Position numbers and translations under genes: made by a program. Shown piece after piece: positions 7,234 through 16,984 of a stretch of 64,000 bases of DNA. The notes under the pieces are model-generated. The model worked only from the letters and a program-made list of their open reading frames with translations. It ran no database searches and was not told where the DNA came from. Position 1 is the stretch's first letter. The number at the start of each line of letters is the position of its first letter. The stretch is from Photobacterium indicum (GTDB lineage: Bacteria; Pseudomonadota; Gammaproteobacteria; Enterobacterales; Vibrionaceae), in the NCBI RefSeq assembly GCF_003026215.1, contig NZ_PYOC01000012.1, positions 1-64,000 of the forward strand, read 5' to 3'.

Positions 7234-7545
7234 TATTTTAATTCCATTTTTGTTAGACGCACCATTATCTTAGTTAACTTATTGTGATCTGGTTAAACCA
7301 GTGCGGAATAATCGATCTTTATCACTAAAAGGTATGAATTCTATTCAAATAACGAAGGGCTGACACATGACAAGCAACGTTTAGCTATTGTATCTGCAAG
7401 TTTTTTACTCATTGATACGTTTAGTGCGTGTGAGTTGCAGTCTGAAATAATGCGGGCTGGCGAAAAAATTGCATATGTAATTACATTGGTTGAAACAAAA
7501 GTGATGATCCAAGGTCTACTATTATGATCATTAAGTGAGGGATTT
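7234..7545. other. Divergent ytfJ-ytfK intergenic region
   Basis: The region must hold promoters for both genes. I see one 12-bp palindrome ATGTAATTACAT (7475-7486), about 60 bases before ytfK, of unknown meaning. No coding frame with a ribosome binding site and no RNA gene was recognised. Confidence 0.5.
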
Positions 7546-7758
7546 ATGCTTAGAATATTTAAGCAATACAGGCCGAATCAAATTGCCCGTTATGTGAAAA
7601 GCTACTTCCGAGGACGTTTATTCATTGTCGGTATTGGAGCTTTTGAGTTTGATTATGGTCGATTATTACCGTCTACAAAACACGATTTGAAAGCATTGAG
7701 CACACTTTCAGAAGTAAATCGTGAGATTCAATATTTGGCGTTAGAAGGAGCTACATAG
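7546..7758 (+). CDS. ytfK: YtfK (DUF1107), stringent-response activator
   Basis: The 70-residue protein matches E. coli YtfK (68 residues): FKQYRPNQIARYVKSYFRGRL, GAFEFDYGRLL and SEVNREIQYL have close counterparts (first listed as adjacent parts). In E. coli, YtfK binds SpoT and shifts it toward (p)ppGpp synthesis under phosphate or fatty-acid starvation. Start ATG follows GAGGG at suitable distance. Gene order with ytfJ and msrA is as in E. coli, without ytfL. Confidence 0.92.
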   Translation: MLRIFKQYRPNQIARYVKSYFRGRLFIVGIGAFEFDYGRLLPSTKHDLKALSTLSEVNREIQYLALEGAT

Positions 7759-7781
7759 CCAGAGTTTGTGGGTCTCTGGCT
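7757..7781. terminator. Shared hairpin between convergent ytfK and msrA
   Basis: AGCCAGAG (7757-7764) pairs with CTCTGGCT (7774-7781) over a 9-base loop. The stem begins within the ytfK stop codon. There is no good T-run on either strand, so termination may be weak. Confidence 0.45.
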
Positions 7782-7801
7782 GTAAATGTGTTCGCTTGCG
7801 C

Positions 7802-8437
7802 TTATAAAGGTATGAAGCAAACCCCTGTACCGCCTAACCCACAATAGCCGTTAGGATTCTTTGATAGATATTGTTGATGATAATCTTCTGCAAAATAGAA
7901 TGTACCAGTAGGCTCTATTTCCGTTGTAATAGGACTTTCTAATTGTTGTTGTTCAAGAGATTGTTGATAACATTGCTTGCTGTGCTGAGCATATGTGAGC
8001 TGATCAGGTGTTGTTGTATAAATGACTGAGCGATATTGAGTGCCAATATCATTACCTTGTTGCATACCTTGAGTTGGATTATGACTTTCCCAAAATAAAG
8101 TTAAAATCTGTTCTAAAGAGATAATTAAAGGATCATAAACAATTCTGACAACTTCTGAATGCCCTGTTTTACCTGAGCAAACTTCTTCATAGGTAGGGTT
8201 AGGTGTAAACCCACCACTATAACCAACAGCTGTACTATAGACGCCTGGCTGATTCCAAAATAAGCGTTCAGCCCCCCAGAAACAGCCCATGCCGAGGATG
8301 ATTTCGCTGCAATTATTAGGCTTCTCATCATTTAATATCGTACCATTCACTGCATGTGGCAACGATGGGGTAATGGATGTTGCTCGCCCAATTAAAGCTG
8401 TTTTAGGTACGATTAAATTATGTTTGTTTGATGACAT
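7802..8437 (-). CDS. msrA: Peptide-methionine (S)-S-oxide reductase MsrA
   Basis: MsrA reduces methionine-S-sulfoxide in proteins and free methionine in the cytoplasm, with thioredoxin as partner. The 211-residue protein matches the long E. coli-type form (212 residues). The catalytic cysteine lies in [13 protein letters not shown] (C52). [30 protein letters not shown] and the C-terminal [12 protein letters not shown] carrying resolving cysteines are all present. It is convergent with ytfK and divergent from tamA, as in E. coli. Confidence 0.97.
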   Translation of the reverse strand: MSSNKHNLIVPKTALIGRATSITPSLPHAVNGTILNDEKPNNCSEIILGMGCFWGAERLFWNQPGVYSTAVGYSGGFTPNPTYEEVCSGKTGHSEVVRIVYDPLIISLEQILTLFWESHNPTQGMQQGNDIGTQYRSVIYTTTPDQLTYAQHSKQCYQQSLEQQQLESPITTEIEPTGTFYFAEDYHQQYLSKNPNGYCGLGGTGVCFIPL

Positions 8438-8605
8438 TGTTATATCCTTTTTACACTGTCTTTTAGATAGAAAATAGAGGATTGTTTACCAACAATCAAT
8501 ATTCAATGCTTTTCAGGGATGAGAGATTGGCAGTGGTCTTTTGTTTTGTCACAATAATTTCGGCATCTGATTGAGATGAAACTTTACCAATGAAGCTAAA
8601 TAATA

Positions 8606-10342
8606 ATGAATGATGTTTTAAAACGGTTTGGTTTGATCGTTGTTGCAATGGTTTTAACTACACCAGTGTTCGCAAATACGTCGCTAACCATTAAGGGATT
8701 AAAAGGGAACCTTCAGGATAATGTGGATGCTTATGTATCGGCGATCCCTAAAGATGACTACAGTACAACGCTGCGTTTTCAAGAGCAATTGGAAGATGAA
8801 ATTGAAAAAGCATTAAAAGCGTTGGGATACTATCAACCGATTTTTAGCTATGAGGTTAAAGATGACGATGAGAAGTCATCCATTACCGTTACGGTTGATC
8901 AGGGACCAATTACACGTATTGCGGAAAGCCATATAGTGCTTTCAGGTATGGCAGAAAGTGATCCTGATTTTATTGCATTGGTGAAAGGTAGCGGCTTAGG
9001 GTTAGGCGAATCGCTGAATCACGGCAAATATGAATCCCTCAAATCATCGCTTTCAAGTTTAGCTTTGCGTAAAGGTTACTTTGATGCCTCTTTAACTAAG
9101 AGTGTTATGGAAGTGGCGCCCTCGCGTAATGAGGCTTTTATTACCATCGAATTTTCTAGTGGTCGACGATATAACTTTGGAGACACGACGTTTACTGGTA
9201 GCCAAATTGATGAAGATCGATTGCAATCGTTGATCCCATTTGAAAAAGATGAACCGTATTTAGCATCTAAGTTGGGTGAATTTAATCAGCGTTTATCCAC
9301 CGTTGGTTGGTTTTCTTCGATTTTTGTTGGTGGAGATGTACAGCATTTAGATGATGGAACTGTGCCTATTGCTGTAAATTTAGCTCCTCAAGTTCGTAAT
9401 CAAATTGAGACGGGTATCGGTTATTCAACAGATGTTGGTACGCGTATAAAGCTTAACTGGAAGAAGCCTTGGCTAAATAGTGCCGGGCATAGTCTGAGTA
9501 TTAAAACAGAACTATCAAAGGTACAGCCTAAAATTGAGGCGGCGTATAAAATTCCACTTGATGATGTACTGAATGATTATTATCAGATTATTGGCGGTAT
9601 TCGTTATGTTGATAATCACGATACGAAAAGTACCGAGTATAACATTGGTCTCGAAAGACACTGGCGGCTTGACTCAGATTGGAAGCGTGTTGCTTCTCTA
9701 CGCTGGTTATATGAAGACTATAAGCAAGGTGTTGATAAGGAAGGAAATGGAGAGAAAGGCATTCTGAGTATGATCATTCCAGGCATTACTTACAGCAAGA
9801 CCCGCGCCAGAGGTGGTGCTATGCCAACGTGGGGTGATAAGCAGTTAATATCAATTGAATATGCCGATCCTGCTTTAGGTTCTGATACGCGTTTAGCCAG
9901 ATTTCGTGGTCGTAGCTCTTGGATTCGCAGTGCAGGTGAAAATCATCGAGGTATTTTACGCCTTGATGGTGGTGCCGTGATAGCCGAGAAAATTGAAGAT
10001 GTGCCACCGTCTATGCGTTTCTTTGCTGGTGGTGATAACAGTATCCGCGGATATGGTTATGAATCTATAGCTCCGCGAAATGATGGTGGTCTGTTAGTCG
10101 GTGGGCAATACATGGCAACCTCAACGCTAGAGTATCAATACCGCGTTTATGGGGATTGGTGGGGGGCTGTATTCTACGATTATGGTTCGGCATGGATCAG
10201 TAACCCTGAATGGTATCGTGGTACAGGTGTTGGTGTACGTTGGGCATCCCCTGTAGGCCCTATTCGTCTTGATTTTGCTTGGGGGCTTGAGAAAGAAAAA
10301 GACAAGTTCCAGCTCCACTTTACTCTGGGACCTGAATTATGA
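8606..10342 (+). CDS. tamA: Translocation and assembly module subunit TamA
   Basis: This is an outer-membrane Omp85-family protein working with TamB in envelope biogenesis (autotransporter insertion, phospholipid traffic). The 578-residue protein has a signal peptide (about 1-23), POTRA domains (about 25-265) and a 16-strand barrel to the C-terminus. The FxGGxxSxRGY motif appears as FFAGGDNSIRGYGYES near residue 472, and the Omp85 end signal is present. Its stop overlaps the tamB start by 4 bases (ATGA). Confidence 0.96.
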   Translation: MNDVLKRFGLIVVAMVLTTPVFANTSLTIKGLKGNLQDNVDAYVSAIPKDDYSTTLRFQEQLEDEIEKALKALGYYQPIFSYEVKDDDEKSSITVTVDQGPITRIAESHIVLSGMAESDPDFIALVKGSGLGLGESLNHGKYESLKSSLSSLALRKGYFDASLTKSVMEVAPSRNEAFITIEFSSGRRYNFGDTTFTGSQIDEDRLQSLIPFEKDEPYLASKLGEFNQRLSTVGWFSSIFVGGDVQHLDDGTVPIAVNLAPQVRNQIETGIGYSTDVGTRIKLNWKKPWLNSAGHSLSIKTELSKVQPKIEAAYKIPLDDVLNDYYQIIGGIRYVDNHDTKSTEYNIGLERHWRLDSDWKRVASLRWLYEDYKQGVDKEGNGEKGILSMIIPGITYSKTRARGGAMPTWGDKQLISIEYADPALGSDTRLARFRGRSSWIRSAGENHRGILRLDGGAVIAEKIEDVPPSMRFFAGGDNSIRGYGYESIAPRNDGGLLVGGQYMATSTLEYQYRVYGDWWGAVFYDYGSAWISNPEWYRGTGVGVRWASPVGPIRLDFAWGLEKEKDKFQLHFTLGPEL

Positions 10343-13300
10343 TCTGGCTGAAGCGCGTATCATTAGGATTACTAGCTCTTATCCTCTTACTTATCATTGC
10401 TATAGCATCCCTTCTTTATACTCCTGCGGGTGTAAAAATAGCGGTATGGGGGGCAATGAAAGCGTTACCTGCATTATCTGTTGAAAGTAGCAGTGGGGCA
10501 TTACTTAAGGGTTTCCAGTTAAATAAAATTCAATATAAAGACGGTATCGTTGACCTGTCGGCTGATAACGTGAATTTGACGTTAGATGATAGTTGCCTAC
10601 TAATGCCTGAAATTTGTGTGACAGATTTAGGGCTAACAGGTGTACGTTTTACGATGCCAGAGCTGCCTGCTTCTCAGCCTGATACTGATGTTGAACCAGA
10701 AACAGATCCAATTACTGAAATAGTAATGCCATTACCGATCCGTATTGATCGAGTTCGACTCGATGATATTGAGCTAGATATTCTAGGCAATAAAGTTGCT
10801 TGGAAGCAATTTTCAACAGCTGCTGAGCTTGAAGGTAGCCATATCACTTTGAAGCCAACAGACTGGCAAGGGATAGACCTTACATTAGCACCTGCGTCTG
10901 AAGTGGACAGTAGCAAATCGGCTGAGAGTGTTGCAGATTCCCCCTCTCAACCAATCGTATTGCCGGAAGTCGTACTACCTATGTCTTTTGATATTGAGCG
11001 TTTTACAATAAAAGACTTCAAACTCAATGGTGATACCCCACAAGCGGTTAGTTTATTGGAATTAGTAGCAACCGCTAAAGGCAGTGATGTTGATATAAGT
11101 AAGCTTGCGTTAGTGGTGCCTCAAGCAAAGCTAGATGCAACCGCAAATGTCACGTTAACAGGCGATTATCCATTATTGCTTGATGCTGTAACCGATATCG
11201 CGTTAGAGCCCTTACAAGGGCATAACCTTACTCTAAAAGCATCGGGTTCATTAGCTAAACTGACATTAAATGCCAGCTTAAAAGGCACACTTGACGCGAT
11301 TGTTGCTGGCGATTTATCACCATTAGACCCTAAATTGCCGTTTGACTTGAAAGTGTCGAGCAAGCACATTCAATGGCCGATTGATACTAAAGCGGAATTT
11401 GAAGTGGCAAATACCACACTGAATGCTGAAGGTAGTTTGGATGGCTTTACATTTAATGTGAAAAGTAAAATCGATGGGGATCCTATGCCAGCAGTTGCTG
11501 TAAACCTTAAAGGTGACGGTGACTTAAATAAGCTGGCATTGAAAAGCCTGAAGGTCGATACGCTAGGTGGTTCTATTACGGGCAATGCGAATGCAAGCTG
11601 GAAAGATGCCGTCAGATGGCAAGGGCAGTTAGATTTCAGTCATATTCAACCTGGTATTGAATGGCCTGATGCTCAGGGGGATTTAAGTGGGACATTGCGT
11701 ACATCGGGGGGCTTAACCAAACAAGGTGGCTGGTTTGTAACGCTGCCTGAGTTAGCCATTGATGGCGTAATTATGGAGCAGTCCTTTACTTTAAATGGTC
11801 AGCTTGATGCTGATGATAGAAGTGGCAAGGGGAACGTCCAATTAGAAACCGACGGACTGAATCTAAAACATGGGCCAAACGGCTTAACTGCGAAAGGCAA
11901 GCTAACCAAAGAGTGGGCTATGTCGGCGCAGATAGATGCGCCAGATTTAGCACAATCATTACCCGGGCTTCGTGGGCGAGTGCAAGGTCATGTTAATTTA
12001 TCGGGCAAAATGGCAGAGCCTAAAATTGATTTAGCATTAAGTGGTAATGCATTAGGTTGGCAAGAACAAGTGGCTTTAGAGTCTTTTGAATTGGCAGGTG
12101 AAGTGACTCCCGCTCCCCAATTAAAAGCAGATATTCGTTTAAATGCCAAAAATGGAACATTTGATACTTTTAAGCTCAATGATTTAAATCTTACATTTCG
12201 GGGAACAGAGGATAACCATAAGCTGTTGCTTGATTTAAATGCCGATCCTGTGAGTGCTGATTTAGCATTAACCGGTAAGCTTGATCGTAGTACTGGTTGG
12301 CAAGGTCTACTCAATCAAGCCCAAATCGAGACGCCTGTTGGCTCTTGGACATTGAATAAGCCAACAGCATTGGGGTATAACTTAAAAACAGCATTAGCAA
12401 ATGTTGCAACACATTGTTGGCAACAAGATAAATCATCATTGTGCTTAGTTGAAAACCTAGAGGCAGGAGCTTCTGGTCATGCAAAAGTTGCAGTTAATGA
12501 TTTTGATTTTGATTTAATAAAACCATTTATACCAGAAAATACAACGTTAACCGGTAAAGTGGGTGCTAACTTAGAAGCAACATGGGCCCCCCAATCATCA
12601 CCGTATGTAAAGGCTCAAATTAAGCTTCCTTCTGGCTCTGTTTTACAACAAATGACCCGTGATGAAGAGCCCTTTATTGTTGGTTGGGATAGCATTTCAT
12701 TAAATGCTGAAGTTAAAAATGATGTACTGAATGCGGATTGGTTGGTCGCTGTAAAAAATAACGGTGATTTAAGTGGTAAAGCAACTGTTACACAGCTCAC
12801 AAGTGATCAACAGCTAAATGCTAACGTTAAGATAGATCGTTTTACGCTTGATTTTCTTGAACCTGTAATTAAGGATTATCATAAATTTGGTGGGCAGATT
12901 GATACGAACTTAACGGTAACAGGCCCCATTAAGCACCCGGCAATTAATGGTCTATTCAAGGTGACGAAGGTAACGGCGACTGGGCGAAAAGTCCCTTTAG
13001 ATGTTACCAATGCCGATATAACAGCGTCGTTTGCTGGGTATAACGCAACCTTACAAGGTAATGTGCAAACACCTGATGGTAAGTTGCTTATCCGAGGTTC
13101 GGGTGATTGGCAAGATATGGCGGCATGGAAAACGGAATTACATGTCAATGGTAAGGAACTTCAAGTGAGTGTTCCCCCTATGGTCGCATTAAAAGTATCG
13201 CCAGATTTGATGATTTCAGCATCACCACGACGTGCTGAAATTACTGGTAATATAGGTATTCCTTGGGGGCGTATTAATGTTAAGCAATTACCACAGTCAG

Positions 13301-14094
13301 CTGTTTCAGTGTCTGATGATGAAATCATTCTTGGCGATAACCTTAAACCTGTAAAAAAAGAAGAAAGCATTCCATTTGATATTAAAACCAATGTTTTAGT
13401 GAAGATTGGTAACGATGTGAAGTTATCTGCTTTTGGACTTAAAGCGGGCCTTATTGGTAAGCTGAGCGTTAGACAAGAAGGAAAAGGCCCACTGATTTAT
13501 GGTGAAGTTAATATCACTAAAGGGTCGTCTTATCGTTCTTTTGGTCAAGAGTTAGTGATTCGTAAAGGGCAAATACTATTTAATGGTCCTGCTGATCAAC
13601 CTTATCTATCTATTGAAGCCATTCGTGATCCCGATAATATTGAAGATGATGTTGTTGCTGGTCTTCGAGTAACGGGTCCTGCAGATGCACCAAAAGTCGA
13701 TATTTTTTCAGATCCAGCAATGCCTCAACAAAATGCACTGTCATATATCCTTCAAGGTAAAGATATCGATAGTGAAGGTGGAGACAATAATAATGCCATG
13801 ACCACCGCTTTGATTGGCATGGGGTTAGCGCAAAGTGGTCAGCTGGTGGGTGATGTAGGCAAAGCGGTAGGGGTTCAAGACCTGAGTGTCTCGACTGCAG
13901 GATCTGGTGATGATTCACAAGTCACTATTGGGGGGTATATTGCCCCTGGTCTTCAAGTGAAATATGGTGTCGGGATCTTTGATTCTATTGGTGAGTTTAC
14001 CGTTCGTTATCGTTTAATGACTGATCTATACGTTGAGGCGGTATCGGGGTTAGACAGCGCTGTCGATTTACTATATCAGTTTGAATTTAATTAA
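10339..14094 (+). CDS. tamB: Translocation and assembly module subunit TamB
   Basis: TamB is an AsmA-like bridge protein anchored in the inner membrane by an N-terminal helix (about residues 6-28) and crossing the periplasm to TamA. The 1251 residues compare with 1259 in E. coli. The middle is a long beta-taco region with repeated alternating hydrophobic strands. The C-terminal DUF490/TamB domain holds VRQEGKGPLIYGEVNI and GLRVTGPADAPKVDIFSDP. It is translationally coupled to tamA and followed 12 bases later by ytfP. Confidence 0.96.
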   Translation: MIWLKRVSLGLLALILLLIIAIASLLYTPAGVKIAVWGAMKALPALSVESSSGALLKGFQLNKIQYKDGIVDLSADNVNLTLDDSCLLMPEICVTDLGLTGVRFTMPELPASQPDTDVEPETDPITEIVMPLPIRIDRVRLDDIELDILGNKVAWKQFSTAAELEGSHITLKPTDWQGIDLTLAPASEVDSSKSAESVADSPSQPIVLPEVVLPMSFDIERFTIKDFKLNGDTPQAVSLLELVATAKGSDVDISKLALVVPQAKLDATANVTLTGDYPLLLDAVTDIALEPLQGHNLTLKASGSLAKLTLNASLKGTLDAIVAGDLSPLDPKLPFDLKVSSKHIQWPIDTKAEFEVANTTLNAEGSLDGFTFNVKSKIDGDPMPAVAVNLKGDGDLNKLALKSLKVDTLGGSITGNANASWKDAVRWQGQLDFSHIQPGIEWPDAQGDLSGTLRTSGGLTKQGGWFVTLPELAIDGVIMEQSFTLNGQLDADDRSGKGNVQLETDGLNLKHGPNGLTAKGKLTKEWAMSAQIDAPDLAQSLPGLRGRVQGHVNLSGKMAEPKIDLALSGNALGWQEQVALESFELAGEVTPAPQLKADIRLNAKNGTFDTFKLNDLNLTFRGTEDNHKLLLDLNADPVSADLALTGKLDRSTGWQGLLNQAQIETPVGSWTLNKPTALGYNLKTALANVATHCWQQDKSSLCLVENLEAGASGHAKVAVNDFDFDLIKPFIPENTTLTGKVGANLEATWAPQSSPYVKAQIKLPSGSVLQQMTRDEEPFIVGWDSISLNAEVKNDVLNADWLVAVKNNGDLSGKATVTQLTSDQQLNANVKIDRFTLDFLEPVIKDYHKFGGQIDTNLTVTGPIKHPAINGLFKVTKVTATGRKVPLDVTNADITASFAGYNATLQGNVQTPDGKLLIRGSGDWQDMAAWKTELHVNGKELQVSVPPMVALKVSPDLMISASPRRAEITGNIGIPWGRINVKQLPQSAVSVSDDEIILGDNLKPVKKEESIPFDIKTNVLVKIGNDVKLSAFGLKAGLIGKLSVRQEGKGPLIYGEVNITKGSSYRSFGQELVIRKGQILFNGPADQPYLSIEAIRDPDNIEDDVVAGLRVTGPADAPKVDIFSDPAMPQQNALSYILQGKDIDSEGGDNNNAMTTALIGMGLAQSGQLVGDVGKAVGVQDLSVSTAGSGDDSQVTIGGYIAPGLQVKYGVGIFDSIGEFTVRYRLMTDLYVEAVSGLDSAVDLLYQFEFN

Positions 14095-14118
14095 TAGTAC
14101 TAGGGCGTGGTAACGATA

Positions 14119-14487
14119 ATGTCGTGTAACGTACTGGTTTATGGCACGTTAAGAGCGGGTCAAAGTAACCATCATTGGTTGAAAACAGCGGGTTTTCTTG
14201 GTGCCTGTAAACTGGATAGTGGCTATGCCCTTTATGATTTAGGGCTATATCCGGCTTTAATTGAAAATAATGATTACACCTTACCTTTATATGGCGAGGT
14301 GTATAACGTTGATGATTTGACGTTACAAGCACTGGATCGTTTAGAGGAATATCCTACTTTATACGATCGACACCTCGTATCTACGGTATGGGGTAAAGCA
14401 TGGGTATATGTATACCAATTATCTATTCAAGGTTGCCCACAGATCATGACTGGTGATTGGAATGTGTATATAAAGCATCGCCAGTAA
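14119..14487 (+). CDS. ytfP: YtfP, gamma-glutamylcyclotransferase-like protein
   Basis: The protein has about 122 residues from ATG 14119 (GTG 14107 would add four). It carries the nucleotide-fold start VLVYGTLRAGQSNHHWL, GEVYNVDD and LDRLEEYPTLYDR typical of the GGCT-like fold. The E in GEVY is the usual catalytic acid of gamma-glutamylamine cyclotransferases. The physiological substrate is unknown. It is the third gene after tamA-tamB, as in E. coli. The start is uncertain because no strong ribosome binding site is seen. Confidence 0.87.
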   Translation: MSCNVLVYGTLRAGQSNHHWLKTAGFLGACKLDSGYALYDLGLYPALIENNDYTLPLYGEVYNVDDLTLQALDRLEEYPTLYDRHLVSTVWGKAWVYVYQLSIQGCPQIMTGDWNVYIKHRQ

Positions 14488-14525
14488 GCTTGTGCAGAAT
14501 TAACGGATAAATAATCAGTAATTTA

Positions 14526-14562
14526 AAGGCATGATAGCGTTAGTTATCGTGCCTTATTTTTT
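14526..14562 (+). terminator. Terminator after tamA-tamB-ytfP
   Basis: An 11-bp stem, AAGGCATGATA (14526-14536) with TATCGTGCCTT (14545-14555, one G-U pair), is followed by ATTTTTT. It overlaps the last bases of the opposing rhodanese gene. Confidence 0.82.
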
Positions 14563-14943
14563 ATCCTGACTGATAGATGCTGGCATCGCGACAAGAAGCT
14601 TTTCGTAATTCTCACCATTATAAATATTGTTATAACCTAACTTTTTCAATGTTTGCTCCGCTATCTCGGCTCGTCGACCTGAACGGCAATATAATAAAAT
14701 GATTTGAGATTTATCATCAGAGAAAGACGTAATTGATTCTATTTTATCGAAGGGGATATTAATAGATTGAGGGAGGTGACCTGTCATAAACTCGTCATTA
14801 GAACGGACATCAATCAATATTGGGTTGCCTGTATTGTAATGCTGCCAAAATTCTTCAGCTGTAACAACTTCTGCCTGCACGCTTGTTATCGTGAGGCTGG
14901 TTAACAACAATAATGCCAATATAAAAGAGGAATATATTCTCAC
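14554..14943 (-). CDS. Periplasmic rhodanese-like sulfurtransferase (PspE-like)
   Basis: The 129-residue protein has a signal peptide (about 1-24, SVQA) and a single rhodanese domain. The active-site loop is LLYCRSGRR with catalytic cysteine about residue 86. The CH2A-like LIDVRSNDEFMTGHLPQSIN is also present. It probably transfers sulfane sulfur in the periplasm; the natural acceptor is unknown. It converges with ytfP and lies 80 bases downstream of ppa on the same strand. Confidence 0.9.
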   Translation of the reverse strand: MRIYSSFILALLLLTSLTITSVQAEVVTAEEFWQHYNTGNPILIDVRSNDEFMTGHLPQSINIPFDKIESITSFSDDKSQIILLYCRSGRRAEIAEQTLKKLGYNNIYNGENYEKLLVAMPASISQDKK

Positions 14944-15023
14944 GGGGAATGCTCTTTCTGTAATGTTAAGGGTGAATATAAACGCCTCTAAATAGAAGCG
15001 TTTACTTGAAAATGATATGAGTA

Positions 15024-15554
15024 TTATTTTTCTTGAGCTCGTTTAAAAGATGTCATTATCTCTTCTTTGGCAGCGGCGGCATCTTCCCATCCGTCGACCT
15101 TTACCCATTTACCGACTTCGAGCTCTTTGTAGCGTTCAAAGAAGTGGGTGATTTGTGCTTTAAGCAGCTCAGGTAGGTCATGTACATCTTGGATATGATC
15201 ATACTCTTTGCTTAATTTACTGTGTGGAACGGCAACTATTTTGGCATCTTCACCTGATTCATCTGACATTTTTAGCACGCCAACAGGGCGACAACGAATA
15301 ACCGCGCCTGGCACTAATGGATAAGGTGTTGGTACTAATACATCAACAGGATCACCGTCTAACGATAGTGTGTCATTAATATAGCCATAGTTACATGGAT
15401 AGAACATTGGGGATGACATAAAGCGATCGACAAAAATGGCACCAGTATCTTTATCGACTTCGTATTTGATTGGATCTGCATTGGCTGGGATTTCAATAAC
15501 AACATAAATGTCTTCAGGAATGTCCTTTCCTGCAGGTACCTGATTAAGGCTCAT
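15024..15554 (-). CDS. ppa: Inorganic pyrophosphatase
   Basis: This cytoplasmic enzyme hydrolyses pyrophosphate and pulls biosynthetic reactions forward. The 176 residues match the E. coli hexameric family I enzyme. Seen are [20 protein letters not shown], the signature DGDPVDVLV with metal-binding aspartates (about residues 66-74), the FFERYKELE region and KWVKVDGW. It begins [19 protein letters not shown], as in close relatives. It is part of the ytfP-ppa-fbp-mpl synteny block. Confidence 0.97.
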   Translation of the reverse strand: MSLNQVPAGKDIPEDIYVVIEIPANADPIKYEVDKDTGAIFVDRFMSSPMFYPCNYGYINDTLSLDGDPVDVLVPTPYPLVPGAVIRCRPVGVLKMSDESGEDAKIVAVPHSKLSKEYDHIQDVHDLPELLKAQITHFFERYKELEVGKWVKVDGWEDAAAAKEEIMTSFKRAQEK

Positions 15555-15737
15555 GATTAACTTCCTTATATTACGTTAATAAAATGTTGTAGATATAAGA
15601 ATTATAACCAGTGAATCTAAAATAAAAAGAAAATTGGTGGTTCACGATTAGCTTTAGAAAGAAACGAGTAAAAAGGCTGACCTATCTCTATATTATTCGA
15701 TGAACAGGCTTTCATTGAACATGTATTGTGATGAGGT

Positions 15738-15766
15738 ACAACAGGTTGCAATGCACAACCTGTTGT
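15738..15766. repeat. Perfect 11-bp hairpin downstream of fbp
   Basis: ACAACAGGTTG (15738-15748) pairs with CAACCTGTTGT (15756-15766). It lies 8 bases past the fbp stop (minus strand). The T-rich side (TATTTTATT) follows the stem only on the plus strand, where no gene ends. For fbp it may act as a 3'-end stabiliser or a T-poor terminator. Confidence 0.55.
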
Positions 15767-15773
15767 TATTTTA

Positions 15774-16790
15774 TTAGTATTGCTCTGGGTATTCTTCTAT
15801 AAATGATTCAACTTGCTTAACCATATTGGTTGAGCCTACGAAGAAGGGAATACGCTGATGTAACTCGGTTGGTATGATGTCCAAGATGCGATTTTTTCCA
15901 TCTGAAGCAACACCACCGGCTTGTTCCATTAAAAATGCCATTGGATTGCATTCATACAATAAGCGGAGCTTTCCGTTTGGATACATTGCCGTGCTTGGAT
16001 ACATATAAATACCACCCTTTAGCAGATTACGGTGAAAATCTGATACTAAAGAGCCAATATAACGAGAAGTGTAAGGGCGGTTATCTGCTGGTACATCTTC
16101 TTGGCAGAACTTGATGTACTTTTTAACCCCTTGTGGGAAACGAATGTAGTTCCCTTCGTTTATTGAGTAAATTTGCCCATCCTCTGGGATCTGCATATTT
16201 TCATGCGATAAGCAGAAGACACCTAATGATGGATCATAGGTAAAGCCATGAATGCCATTACCTGTGGTGTAAACCAGCATGGTTGATGACCCATAGATCA
16301 CATAACCAGCAGCCACTTGTTGATTACCTGGCTGTAAGAAATCTTCTTGAGTGGGTGTTGTACCAATCGGTGAAACGCGACGATAAATAGAAAAAATAGT
16401 ACCGACAGATACATTGACGTCAATGTTTGATGATCCATCAAGTGGATCCATTAAGATGACATATTTAGCATTGCGATTTAGATCTTTATTGAACGTAACC
16501 GCTTCATCTTCTTCTTCACTCGCTACACCACATACTTGGTCTCGAGCTTCCATTGCTGCCTTGAATTTATCGTTGGCATACAGGTCAAGTTTTTGCTGTT
16601 CTTCACCCTGAACATTTTCGCTGCCTACGGCACCTGTAATATCAACTAATCCAGCTTTGTTGATTTCACGGTTGACGATCTTTGCTGCAAGTTTTATCGA
16701 GCCTAACAGTGATGATAGATCACCGCTAGCATGGGGGAAGTCATTTTGTTTCTCTACGATGAACTCACCAAGAGTTTTCATATTGGGCAT
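15774..16790 (-). CDS. fbp: Fructose-1,6-bisphosphatase class I
   Basis: Fbp removes the 1-phosphate from fructose 1,6-bisphosphate in gluconeogenesis. The 338-residue protein has the metal site EEEDE (about residue 90), [20 protein letters not shown] (metal and substrate loop) and the substrate-binding region [19 protein letters not shown] 16790 ([10 protein letters not shown]) is preferred because AAGGAT lies about 6-7 bases upstream and relatives begin alike; ATG 16781 and 16808 are alternatives. It is divergent from mpl, as in E. coli. Confidence 0.96.
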   Translation of the reverse strand: MPNMKTLGEFIVEKQNDFPHASGDLSSLLGSIKLAAKIVNREINKAGLVDITGAVGSENVQGEEQQKLDLYANDKFKAAMEARDQVCGVASEEEDEAVTFNKDLNRNAKYVILMDPLDGSSNIDVNVSVGTIFSIYRRVSPIGTTPTQEDFLQPGNQQVAAGYVIYGSSTMLVYTTGNGIHGFTYDPSLGVFCLSHENMQIPEDGQIYSINEGNYIRFPQGVKKYIKFCQEDVPADNRPYTSRYIGSLVSDFHRNLLKGGIYMYPSTAMYPNGKLRLLYECNPMAFLMEQAGGVASDGKNRILDIIPTELHQRIPFFVGSTNMVKQVESFIEEYPEQY

Positions 16791-16984
16791 GTACAATCCT
16801 TGCATCAAGTTGTCACTGGGGCATTTATGTCAGGTACAATGTCTCGAATGGACAATTTTGCGTACCTGTTTTATAAAGTGTTACCTGTTTGTATATGACA
16901 AATTGTATAGAAAGATCTTTTTTATGGTAACGAAGTAATACAAAAGCGTGAAATGACCTTAATTTAGCCAGTGAGCCAGACGTT